Below the pieces are notes generated by a model. It was given only the letters and a program-made list of their open reading frames with translations, had not been told where the DNA came from and ran no database searches. A stretch of 21,031 nt of DNA from an uncultured Bacilli bacterium (GTDB lineage: Bacteria; Bacillota_I; Bacilli_A; RF39; UBA660): assembly GCA_934131695.1 (NCBI GenBank), contig CAKOZV010000020.1, forward strand, positions 1 to 21,031, written 5' to 3'. Positions within the stretch are counted from its first letter, which is position 1. Every line of letters starts with the position of its first letter. Below, piece by piece: positions 14,605-21,031 of the stretch. The translations under genes were made by a program, and so were the position numbers.

Positions 14605-15422
14605 ATTTACATTAGCAAAGTCTATATTGGCAGAGGTACTATCACCAATTATTCCACAATGAACGTATAGAGAGGTTGGTTTTTCTATTTTAGTAATAAC
14701 TGTTTCTGAACAATCCATTCTATTTGTTTGACCAGCTTTTAATTCAAAAGATAAGTCTTGAATAACACTACCTTCACTATTAGTAAGATGAAAGATGGCA
14801 CCATGACTTTGATCTACTCCTGATATTTGACCACATAAAGTTATTTCATAGATACCAGATTTTAATAGGAAAATAGCAGAGCCACTAATTAACTCAAAAG
14901 TTTCGTTATCATCAGGAAGAACTAGTGTTTCTTGAAAAGTCATAATTTTAGAGTAGTGAGCTTGAGCAAAACTTACAAATAAAACAGTTTCATAACTAGT
15001 AGGAGATATAAAACTGGGTCCCGTTGGTCCTATATCTCCTTTAGGTCTGGTTGGTCCCATTAATCCATCATTTCCTTGAGGACCAGTATCACCTTTGTCA
15101 CCTTTTTCTCCTTTGTCACCTTTAGGACCAGTGTCTCCTTTTTCCCCTTTGATGTTTCCAATATCAACCCAGTCATTTTTAGATGAATCCCAGATATATA
15201 AGTCATTTATTACTATGTAAGTATCTTCTTCTTCCCCTGTTGGATGATACTTTTTTAATTCTTCTAAAGAAGGGTAGGTTCCTTTAATATCTAATCCTTT
15301 ACCAGCTTCCCCTTTAGGCCTGTTGGTCCTGTTATTGCAGAAGGATAAAGTCCTGACTTTAAAAGCTTATCTCTAATTTTAATATTTTCTATAATCTCTT
15401 TAGTTTTATCATCATAAGACAT
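14572..15422 (-). pseudogene. Collagen-like GXY repeat surface/exosporium protein, frameshifted
   Basis: ATG at 15422-15420 follows GGTGAT with the eight-base spacing. The first frame (MSYDDKTKEIIENIK, then AITGPTG) runs into a stop at 15293-15291. One base missing near 15317-15320 (GGCCT where GGNCCT is expected) restores an open frame to 14572. The restored protein has a GLDIKGTYPSLEEL to DLYIWDSSKNDWVDIG module common in collagen-like and phage tail proteins. Next come about a dozen GXY triplets (GEKGDTGPKGDKGEK and others) with one broken triplet (GPTRPKG), then a BclA/TNF-like beta C-terminal domain. The longest intact part is 14572-15060. Such proteins form trimeric stalks on spores or cells. 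The break may be real, a phase-variable slip or a sequence error. Confidence 0.7.
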
Positions 15423-15527
15423 TTATATCACCTAATACAGTCTATGTTTACTAGCTATAATGTGGTTGTGATATTGACTAACAAATTATTTAGAAATACA
15501 TATTATAAAAAGAAAGGAGAAATTAAG

Positions 15528-16028
15528 ATGTATTCAAATTATTATAATTATAATCCTTATCTAAATTATAGAAATGATAATCAGATGGAGTCTTTAGAAC
15601 TTATTACTTTAAATGAGGCGATTAATCTAATTAGAAAGTCAGTAGGAGATGAGAAAAGTGATGAGTTATTTTATGAACAATTAATAAATATGGCACCTAA
15701 TAATAAATCTAAGGAAATAATTGCAAGTATTAGAGATGATGAGAAGAAACATCATGAGATACTAAAGAATTTATATTATTCTTTTACAGGTAATAGTATA
15801 AATGATAATAATAATCAGTATAATAATATGAATCTAAATATGAATTTTAAGGATTCACTAGAAAAAGCTTTATTTGGAGAGTTAGAGGCAGTGGAAAAGT
15901 ATCGAAAGATTCTTTCTAAAATGCCTAGTGGTAAGGCTTATACCTTGTTAATGGCTATTATGACTGATGAGATGAAGCATGCTAATAAATATAATTTTTT
16001 AATAGCTACTACACCTAACAATAGTTGA
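15528..16028 (+). CDS. Ferritin-like/rubrerythrin-fold diiron protein
   Basis: ATG 15528 has AAAGGAG (15513-15519); an upstream in-frame ATG at 15444 lacks a ribosome binding site. The product has 166 residues. A Tyr/Asn-rich N-terminus (1-20) precedes a four-helix bundle with an internal two-fold pattern. The first half is GDEKSDELFYEQLINMAP followed by DDEKKHHEIL; the second is FGELEAVEKYRKIL followed by TDEMKHANKY. Candidate metal ligands are E42, E72, H75, E118, E148 and H151, the E/ExxH x2 set of diiron proteins. There is no rubredoxin-like Cys domain. Likely roles are oxidative-stress protection, iron handling or a spore coat protein, since similar ferritin-like proteins occur in Firmicutes coats. 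It is divergent from the collagen-like gene. Confidence 0.75.
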   Translation: MYSNYYNYNPYLNYRNDNQMESLELITLNEAINLIRKSVGDEKSDELFYEQLINMAPNNKSKEIIASIRDDEKKHHEILKNLYYSFTGNSINDNNNQYNNMNLNMNFKDSLEKALFGELEAVEKYRKILSKMPSGKAYTLLMAIMTDEMKHANKYNFLIATTPNNS

Positions 16029-16119
16029 CACTAAATTTTTTTTACTTATTTAATTATTAAATCTTAAGTAGTATAATAATAGATGAAAAGTAGAATAATA
16101 AAATGATGGAGGTTTAATA

Positions 16120-16668
16120 ATGATTAAAAATTATTTAAAGAATTTTGAAAAGTATTCTATTTTGATATCTAGCTTGTTAGTTATTTTAGGAATATTCTTA
16201 TTAGTTAGTCCTATGAAGTCACTAGAAGTAGCAGTTATATTCTTTGCTGCTATTATGATTGTTAATGGTATTAGTAGTTTTATCTCTTACTTTATGTTAC
16301 CTAATGAAGAAAGACTATTTAGTCTTGATTTAGTAACAGGAATAGTAACAACACTAACTGGTAGTCTTATCTATCTTTATAGAATGGATTTAATTAATGT
16401 TTTTCCAGTTGTTTTAGGTATATGGATAATAGTTAGTAATTTAATAAAGATGCAGTTATCGATTAATTTAAGTGCTATTGCAGGAAGTAATTGGTTTTTA
16501 TTACTAATCACTCAAATATTAATGATTATTCTAGGAGTAGTGTTGATTACTAATCCATTTAGTTCATTAATAGCCTTAACAACTCTTGCTGGATCTTTCT
16601 TGATAATAGCAGAGGTAGCTAGTCTAATAGAAAGTATTTATATTTTATTAAAATTAAGGAATCTTTAG
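16120..16668 (+). CDS. HdeD/DUF308-family membrane protein
   Basis: The product has 182 residues with about six hydrophobic helices arranged as paired hairpins (for example SILISSLLVILGIFLLVSPM, VAVIFFAAIMIVNGIS and WFLLLITQILMIILGVVLIT). The recurring 'L..LGI.LL..P..s' followed by 'a...iv.Gi' is the DUF308 repeat of HdeD-like proteins, which are linked to acid or envelope stress in E. coli but are functionally undefined in Firmicutes. The start ATG 16120 has GGAGG at 16108-16112. The stop codon lies in a terminator hairpin, so the gene is probably transcribed alone, perhaps from TATAAT at 16072-16077. Confidence 0.8.
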   Translation: MIKNYLKNFEKYSILISSLLVILGIFLLVSPMKSLEVAVIFFAAIMIVNGISSFISYFMLPNEERLFSLDLVTGIVTTLTGSLIYLYRMDLINVFPVVLGIWIIVSNLIKMQLSINLSAIAGSNWFLLLITQILMIILGVVLITNPFSSLIALTTLAGSFLIIAEVASLIESIYILLKLRNL

Positions 16669-16690
16669 GATTCTTTTAATATTCTTTTTT
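16656..16690 (+). terminator. Terminator after the HdeD-like gene, containing its stop codon
   Basis: AAGGAATC (16656-16663) pairs with GATTCTTT (16669-16676) around loop TTTAG, followed by T-rich sequence. The TAG stop (16666-16668) is in the loop. Confidence 0.65.
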
Positions 16691-16699
16691 AGCAACCTG

Positions 16700-16708
16700 T
16701 GTTATAAT
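16700..16708 (+). promoter_or_regulatory. Extended -10 promoter
   Basis: TGT directly followed by a perfect TATAAT (16703-16708) forms an extended -10 with no good -35, 22 bases ahead of the next start codon. Confidence 0.6.
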
Positions 16709-16730
16709 ACAGGCAAGAAGTGAGGAATAT

Positions 16731-17627
16731 ATGAATAAAGAAAAGATTAAAAATATAATAATTATCATTTTAATATGTTTGTTAGTTTTAGTAACAACTC
16801 TATTTATTATTTCTAAGAAAGATGAAAATAAAAGTAATGAGGTAACTGTTACTGTAGAAGCAGTAGGAAAGAAATATTTACTAGGTAGTAGTAAAAACAA
16901 AGATTATTTAATTACTAATTATAAAGGTGACTATAAGGAAAAAGATAAGATTAAGTTTACTTATAAAAATAAAGATAAGAAAGAAAAAGATGGATTAACT
17001 AATATTAAAGTAAGTGATGAAGACTTAATAGTTGATTATAAAGCTAAAGAAGAAGAAAAAACAGTAGAGAAAAGTGAATCTAGTAATGATTATCAATCTA
17101 CTGATAATAGTAGTACTGTAACTACTAATAATAATCAAGTAAATAGTTCTAGTACTGATACTAATATTGATGATGCAGTAGTAACTTATGTTAATACGCT
17201 GAAGGATGATAGTACTACTAGTAGTTTAAAAACTAACTTTGTTACTTTAGTTGATTTTATCTTCTATGATGGTACTATTAAAGGACATACTTTTAAAGAA
17301 TTAACTAATGAAGCTAAATTAAAAGTACTAGAAGCAATGCTTTATCTAGACTCAAAGGTGGAAAAATACTTTCCTAATTATAAAGAAGAAATTAGTAGTA
17401 AAACCGGTAGAGCATATACTACTGTTAAAGATAAAGTGGTTAGTAGCTATTTAAATATTACATCAGCTATTTGTAGTAAAGATAGTTCTATTTGTGATAG
17501 TGCTAAGGAAGACTTTCAAAATTTAAAGAAGAACTTTGGACTTACTTGGTCAGTTATAAAAGAAGTAGCAGGTGACTCTAAAGAAAGTATTAAAAACTGG
17601 TATGAAATTTGGAGTGGTAAGAAGTAA
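16731..17627 (+). CDS. Membrane-anchored extracytoplasmic protein of unknown function
   Basis: The product has 298 residues; ATG 16731 has GAGG at 16722-16725. A short basic N-terminus and one hydrophobic helix (about 8-28, IIIIILICLLVLVTTLFII) anchor it. The outside part has three zones: a small beta-like domain rich in Lys (VTVTVEAVGKKYLLG to about residue 107), a Ser/Thr/Asn linker (about 108-145), and a helical C-terminal domain (about 146-298) ending SIKNWYEIWSGKK. Two cysteines in the C-terminal domain (AICSKDSSICDS) could form a disulfide. I do not recognise the family. It lies between two other envelope genes on the same strand; no terminator separates it from the bactofilin-like gene downstream. 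Confidence 0.7.
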   Translation: MNKEKIKNIIIIILICLLVLVTTLFIISKKDENKSNEVTVTVEAVGKKYLLGSSKNKDYLITNYKGDYKEKDKIKFTYKNKDKKEKDGLTNIKVSDEDLIVDYKAKEEEKTVEKSESSNDYQSTDNSSTVTTNNNQVNSSSTDTNIDDAVVTYVNTLKDDSTTSSLKTNFVTLVDFIFYDGTIKGHTFKELTNEAKLKVLEAMLYLDSKVEKYFPNYKEEISSKTGRAYTTVKDKVVSSYLNITSAICSKDSSICDSAKEDFQNLKKNFGLTWSVIKEVAGDSKESIKNWYEIWSGKK

Positions 17628-17682
17628 AAAAATGTTCATTTTTAAATAATAATATGCTATCCTTATAGTAGGAGAGGTGAAT

Positions 17683-18747
17683 ATGGAAAATATAAAAAAA
17701 TTGTTTATTTTACTTATAATTAGTAGTTTTCTAATCTTACCTAATGTTTATGCTGAAGATAGTAACTATCTAAATATAAGTAATAATACTGTTAAGACAG
17801 TAAATCATAGTATGTTTACAGCAGGTGATGATGTCTCTACTAATAATATGGTTAAAGGAATTGACTTTACAGCTGGTAATAATCTGAATATAAATGGTAG
17901 TTCAGAATATGGAATGTTTGCTGGTAATAGTATTAACTTTAAAGGTATGGTTACTAGAGATTTATTTGTTGCAGGTAATAATATTGTAATTGATAGTAGT
18001 GCTAATATAGCAAGGGATTTATATGTAGCAGGTAACTCTGTAACGATATCAGCAGATATTAAAGGAAACATCTTTTTAGCAGCCAGAGAGGTTATCATTA
18101 ATTCTAAAGAAATAAGTGGTGATGTCACTCTAAATAGTGGTAAGTTAACAATATCTGATAATACTAAGATAAATGGTACTTTAAAATATAATGATAATAT
18201 AGAGTATTCTAAGACTAATGCTAGTATTAAAGAGATTAAAACATATCATGTTGATGAAAAGAGTAAGGATGAGGTTATACCATCAATTAGTAGTATTCTA
18301 TTAGGAATAGTAACTAGTTTCTTAGTAGCTTTAGCAATATATTTACTATTACCAGCTAGCTATAAGGTACTTGATGAGGTTAAGAAAGATAAAGTATTTA
18401 AAACTTTTGGAAATGGTTTTCTTTTCTTGATAGCAGTACCAGTTATTTCTATAATATTAATGATTAGTATTGTTTGTATGCCAATTGCTATTATAGCTTT
18501 AATCTTATATGGAATAATTATTTATCTATCAAGTATTATTTCATCAGTTTATTTTGGTAGATTAATAGGTAATAAAGTCTTAAAATTAAATAATGTTTAT
18601 TTACAAATATTAATTGGTGTAGTAATTACTAGACTAGTAAAGTTAATTCCTGTTATTGGGGGATTATATAGTTTTGTAATTGTTATCTTGGGAGTAGGTT
18701 TAGTTTACAATATGATGGCAAAACTTCATAAAGAATCACTTGACTAA
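17683..18747 (+). CDS. Bactofilin-like polymer-forming domain protein with membrane C-terminus
   Basis: ATG 17683 follows GGAGAGG (17671-17677); a GTG at 17677 overlaps that site. The 354-residue product starts with a signal peptide (LFILLIISSFLILPNVYA, cleavage near AEDS). Residues about 30-165 are a right-handed beta-helix-like repeat of the polymer-forming type, with recurring 'xLxVAGNxVxI' units (RDLFVAGNNIVID, RDLYVAGNSVTIS, GNIFLAAREVIIN). About residues 200-350 hold four or more hydrophobic helices and no enzymatic motif. The combination of secreted beta-helix and polytopic C-terminus is known in uncharacterised bacterial envelope proteins. It probably makes a membrane-tethered scaffold outside the cell. 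The gene ends about 30 bases before the manganese riboswitch of the next transcript. Confidence 0.75.
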   Translation: MENIKKLFILLIISSFLILPNVYAEDSNYLNISNNTVKTVNHSMFTAGDDVSTNNMVKGIDFTAGNNLNINGSSEYGMFAGNSINFKGMVTRDLFVAGNNIVIDSSANIARDLYVAGNSVTISADIKGNIFLAAREVIINSKEISGDVTLNSGKLTISDNTKINGTLKYNDNIEYSKTNASIKEIKTYHVDEKSKDEVIPSISSILLGIVTSFLVALAIYLLLPASYKVLDEVKKDKVFKTFGNGFLFLIAVPVISIILMISIVCMPIAIIALILYGIIIYLSSIISSVYFGRLIGNKVLKLNNVYLQILIGVVITRLVKLIPVIGGLYSFVIVILGVGLVYNMMAKLHKESLD

Positions 18748-18777
18748 TACCTATTAAAAGGTTACACTTATACTGTT

Positions 18778-18870
18778 AATAAGGGAGTAATTGGCATGTT
18801 AGAATCTAGCATGTAATAAAGTCAACATCATGATTTTTATCTGGCTTTATTATAGACAATGAGACTTGTT
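18778..18870 (+). promoter_or_regulatory. yybP-ykoY-type manganese riboswitch aptamer
   Basis: The fold follows the yybP-ykoY (Mn2+) class. P1 is AATAAG (18778-18783) with CTTGTT (18865-18870, one U-G pair). The conserved GGAGTA (18784-18789) follows it directly. Next comes a helix with ATT...CATG (18790-18798) against CATG...AAT (18810-18817). P3 is AAAGTC (18818-18823) with GGCTTT (18843-18848), extendable by three A-T pairs. GAGA (18861-18864) sits just before the closing P1 strand. The consensus was recalled from memory and no covariance search was run. Confidence 0.8.
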
Positions 18871-18904
18871 TGCAAGATATAGAAAGCAGACTAAGTCTCT
18901 TTTT
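18861..18904 (+). terminator. Riboswitch expression platform (regulated terminator)
   Basis: GAGACTT (18861-18867) pairs with AAGTCTC (18893-18899), then five T. The upstream arm overlaps the 3' strand of riboswitch P1 (18865-18870), so a metal-bound P1 would block the terminator. This predicts that Mn2+ turns the exchanger on. Confidence 0.8.
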
Positions 18905-18929
18905 ATATTAGAAAAGGAAGGAGTAGAAG

Positions 18930-19880
18930 ATGATATTTTTAGAAATTTTATTATTAGTTATAGGATTTGTTTTATTAGTTAAAGGAGCAGATGCTTTTGT
19001 AGATGGATGTAGTAATGTTGCTAAAGCTCTTGGTATACCTAGTCTTATCATTGGTTTAACAATTGTAGCTTTTGGTACTAGTGCCCCAGAGTTAGCTGTT
19101 AGTTTAATTGCTTCATTTAAAGGAAATAGTGCTATATCAGTTGGTAATGTAGTAGGTTCTAATATTTGTAATATGTTATTGGTACTTGGTGCTACTAGTT
19201 TATTTGCTACTTTAAATTGTAAAAGAAAGCTAGTTACAAGAGATTTTGTTTACTTATTCCTATCTTATGTTGCTTTATTTATAATAAGTGTAGGTACTTA
19301 TATAGAAAGTGGTAAAGTTGGAACGATTAATAGAGTAAATGGTTTATTACTTGTTTGTTTTCTAGGAATTTATATGTATTCTTTACTAGGTGATGCTAAA
19401 GGTAATATGAAAAAGGAAGAGAACTCTAGAGAAAAAGTAACTTTCAAGGAGATACTATTTATTATCATAGGACTAATTGCAATAGTAGGTGGTGGAGAGT
19501 TAGTTGTTAATAGTGCTACTGCTATTGCTAAAATAATTGGTATAAGTGATAGTGTTATTGCTCTTACAGTAGTAGCTGTTGGAACATCACTTCCAGAATT
19601 AGTAACTAGTGTCGTAGCTGCTAAAAAGGGTGAAGATGATATTGCTATTGGAAATGTAATTGGTTCTAATATCTTTAATATTCTTATGATTTTAGGCTTT
19701 TCTTCAATAGTTAATCCATTAACAATAAGTTATAATTCTTTGATTGATATGATAGTAATGGTTATAGCAGGTATCTTAGTATATGGATTTGTTTTAAAGG
19801 ACCAAAAGATTACTAAAACTAGAGGAATATTTATGTTGCTATTATACTTTTCCTATGTAGGTTATTTATTAGTTAGATAA
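18930..19880 (+). CDS. CaCA-family cation exchanger (YrbG-type), probable Mn2+/Ca2+ efflux
   Basis: The product is a 316-residue inner-membrane antiporter with about ten helices in two inverted halves. Each half carries the CaCA alpha-repeat: GTSAPEL (49-55) with GNVVGSN (72-78), and GTSLPEL (218-224) with GNVIGSN (241-247). The Glu in each GTS-PEL motif binds the transported cation. The charged loop near residues 155-170 (KGNMKKEENSREK) separates the halves. The start ATG 18930 has GGAAGGAG just upstream. Family members are usually named Ca2+/Na+ antiporters. The manganese riboswitch and terminator directly in front suggest that this one exports Mn2+, or Ca2+ under Mn2+ control. It is monocistronic, since a terminator overlaps its stop codon. 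Confidence 0.92.
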   Translation: MIFLEILLLVIGFVLLVKGADAFVDGCSNVAKALGIPSLIIGLTIVAFGTSAPELAVSLIASFKGNSAISVGNVVGSNICNMLLVLGATSLFATLNCKRKLVTRDFVYLFLSYVALFIISVGTYIESGKVGTINRVNGLLLVCFLGIYMYSLLGDAKGNMKKEENSREKVTFKEILFIIIGLIAIVGGGELVVNSATAIAKIIGISDSVIALTVVAVGTSLPELVTSVVAAKKGEDDIAIGNVIGSNIFNILMILGFSSIVNPLTISYNSLIDMIVMVIAGILVYGFVLKDQKITKTRGIFMLLLYFSYVGYLLVR

Positions 19881-19908
19881 TAGTTGTGATAAACTATTAT
19901 TTTTTTTG
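19877..19908 (+). terminator. Terminator of the exchanger gene, overlapping its stop codon
   Basis: ATAATAGTT (19877-19885) and AACTATTAT (19892-19900) form a perfect 9-bp stem with a 6-base loop and eight T. The TAA stop (19878-19880) is in the first arm. Confidence 0.85.
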
Positions 19909-20016
19909 TCTTGGTTGAAGAAAAGATTAATAAATATAAGATTATAAAAAATTAATTATATAACAGTGAAAATATAGATGGATATTGTAAGTAATTAGAA
20001 TTTTATATGGTCTTTT

Positions 20017-20039
20017 CAGTAAAAAAAATTGATTTACTG
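20017..20039 (+). repeat. Hairpin in the leader of the nuclease-like gene
   Basis: CAGTAAA (20017-20023) and TTTACTG (20033-20039) form a 7-bp stem with a 9-base loop, then TTTAT. It lies 30 bases before the start codon and may be an attenuator or operator. The remaining gap (19909-20068) is AT-rich with no other structure that I can support. Confidence 0.4.
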
Positions 20040-20068
20040 TTTATCATAATTATGGGAGGAATGTAATT

Positions 20069-20842
20069 ATGAATTATGAAATTGATGGATATCAAAATGA
20101 AAACGAATTTGTTAGGAGTTTAAATAGAAAGAAATTTTCTTCGTTATTACCTAATTTTCAGGGTTTACTTCTTAATCTTTATGGGAATCTTGATAATGAC
20201 AGTGTGGTTTACTGCAGAAAGGATTATGAAAAGAAAAAGTTTGATATTGAGATAATTGTAAATGGTATTATTAAGAGAATTAGTATCAAAAAAGGTATTA
20301 ATAATTCAGTCCATGCCGAAGGAATCTCTAGCTTTATTCATTTTCTAATTGATTCAAATGTATCTAGAGAAGCGGTTATAGAGTATTTACGTTATCATTA
20401 TGCCGATGGAACGCAAAACGGTAGGGGAATTAACAGAATAAGTGGACATGAGTATAAAGAACAAAATCAAGATAAAATAGATTATATTAATGAACAAATT
20501 AATAACCCATATGTTTTAAGAAGAGCTATCAATAGATTTGTTTTACAAGGTAAAAATTCAGCTATTAAAGTAGATGGTATTATTTATGGTACAGTTAATG
20601 ATTTTCTATTTATTTCTAGTGATGATGTTATGAATATCTTGATGTCAAAACAAAATATCTACTCAACTGGGGTACATTTTGGAAATTTATTTTGTCAACC
20701 GATGACTAGAAATCTAAATTATAATCCAAAATATGAGAAAAAAAGATTCTGTGTACAAATTAAATGGTATAGTATATTTGATGATATTATGGAAATTAAA
20801 AATAAAAACATATTAGATAATATAGAAAATACTTTTAGATAA
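20069..20842 (+). CDS. Possible PD-(D/E)XK-type nuclease, orphan
   Basis: The product has 257 residues; ATG 20069 has GGGAGG at 20054-20059. Residues 55-90 show a strand-rich stretch with D59 and E61 (KKKFDIEIIVNG), then KRISIKKG with K74/K75 and NNSVHAEGISSFIHFL. This order (acidic residue, strand, S/D/E-x-K, then a helix with a Glu) fits the PD-(D/E)XK nuclease core, although Ser stands where Asp or Glu is usual. A later block (HYADGTQNGRGINRISGHEY) and the C-terminal VHFGNLFCQPMTRNLNYNP followed by VQIKWY look well conserved in character and may bind DNA. No methyltransferase, helicase or toxin/antitoxin partner is visible. It could be a restriction-type or repair enzyme. The nuclease call is an inference from motifs. 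Confidence 0.5.
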   Translation: MNYEIDGYQNENEFVRSLNRKKFSSLLPNFQGLLLNLYGNLDNDSVVYCRKDYEKKKFDIEIIVNGIIKRISIKKGINNSVHAEGISSFIHFLIDSNVSREAVIEYLRYHYADGTQNGRGINRISGHEYKEQNQDKIDYINEQINNPYVLRRAINRFVLQGKNSAIKVDGIIYGTVNDFLFISSDDVMNILMSKQNIYSTGVHFGNLFCQPMTRNLNYNPKYEKKRFCVQIKWYSIFDDIMEIKNKNILDNIENTFR

Positions 20843-20867
20843 ATTTATACTAACGTCGTTATTATAT

Positions 20868-20943
20868 AACTGATTATCAGTGAACTTCCAAGCTAACTAC
20901 GGGAGGTTAAACACAAAAAAACCAATTCATTACTGAATCAGTT
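20868..20943 (+). other. Structured non-coding element downstream of the nuclease-like gene
   Basis: AACTGATT (20868-20875) can pair perfectly with AATCAGTT (20936-20943), enclosing a hairpin of AACTTCC (20883-20889) with GGAGGTT (20902-20908). Two short near-palindromes, ACTGATTATCAGT (20869-20881) and ACTGAATCAGT (20932-20942), offer a competing fold. Only a weak T-rich tail follows. I see no gene from 20843 to the window end. Confidence 0.35.
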
Positions 20944-21031
20944 GTTATTTTAAATGGAGCCCTTATGGTTCTGGTAAAGCAACCATTATAAGCAATAATT
21001 ATAGGCAGTAATAACTACTAACTAAAATTAG

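Noticed and set aside
14934..15140. Collagen GXY repeats considered as a tandem DNA repeat or CRISPR-like array
   Set aside because: The periodicity is nine bases and explained by Gly-X-Y codons; there are no spacers or conserved repeat units.
15444..15527. N-terminal extension of the ferritin-like protein from ATG 15444
   Set aside because: No ribosome binding site at 15444, and a strong AAAGGAG precedes ATG 15528, where family-like sequence begins soon after.
20061..20066. ATG-TAA start-stop pair just before the nuclease-like gene
   Set aside because: It is only one or two bases from the GGGAGG, too close for initiation; the ATG at 20069 is better spaced.
20950..21013. P-loop-like sequence (SPYGSGKAT) in a short frame
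   Set aside because: The frame is under 30 codons with stops on both sides and no start or ribosome binding site; probably chance or a relic too short to support.

Overview
The window looks like chromosomal DNA of an AT-rich Firmicute, probably a gut Bacilli or Erysipelotrichia/RF39-type lineage. It is visibly AT-rich, has strong GGAGG/GGTGAT ribosome binding sites, uses TGA as a stop (11805-11807, 16026-16028) and so does not use the Mycoplasma code, and carries Bacilli-style surface, spore-coat-like and CaCA proteins. This assignment comes from gene content only; no taxonomic marker was searched.

Layout. (1) 1-3025 is a surface-protein region: the 3' part of a secreted TasA/SipW-type protein with a DUF6273-like C-terminus, a decayed second surface gene (TasA-like N-terminus and BspA/DUF285-like segment), and a decayed minus-strand transposase fragment that cuts off its 3' end. 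(2) 3081-8250 is housekeeping: a HerA/DUF87 ATPase with a disordered repeat tail, then a tight operon of a tail-anchored unknown, fmt and a membrane-anchored unknown, joined with zero-base gaps. (3) 8267-10439 holds ffh and, convergent with it, a protein with a possible kinase-like fold. (4) 10489-12408 holds a CotD-like cysteine/histidine protein, then an ASCH-domain gene followed by two Cys-His proteins of possible papain/transglutaminase type. (5) 12430-12995 holds two tRNA genes (Pro-TGG, Arg-ACG) with promoter and terminator, plus an unexplained structured intergenic stretch. (6) 13004-16028 holds uvsE, a DUF3298 protein, a frameshifted collagen-like gene and a ferritin-like protein; together with the CotD-like gene these suggest spore or surface functions. 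(7) 16120-18747 holds three envelope proteins (HdeD/DUF308, anchored unknown, bactofilin-like with membrane C-terminus). (8) 18778-19908 holds a yybP-ykoY-type manganese riboswitch with its terminator in front of a CaCA exchanger, which suggests Mn2+ efflux. (9) 20069-21031 holds a possible lone PD-(D/E)XK nuclease followed by a structured, gene-free tail.

The genome is compact. Several terminators contain the stop codon of the gene they end, and the ffh terminator lies inside the opposite-strand gene. A recurrent start signal, GG followed by exactly eight bases and then the start codon (GGTGAT-type), fixes five starts here, including a TTG and a probable ATT. I did not recognise a complete new multi-gene system. 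The best candidates for new biology are the ASCH plus two Cys-His gene set, the HerA tail, the kinase-like protein, and the structured intergenic RNAs at 12365-12520 and 20868-20943.
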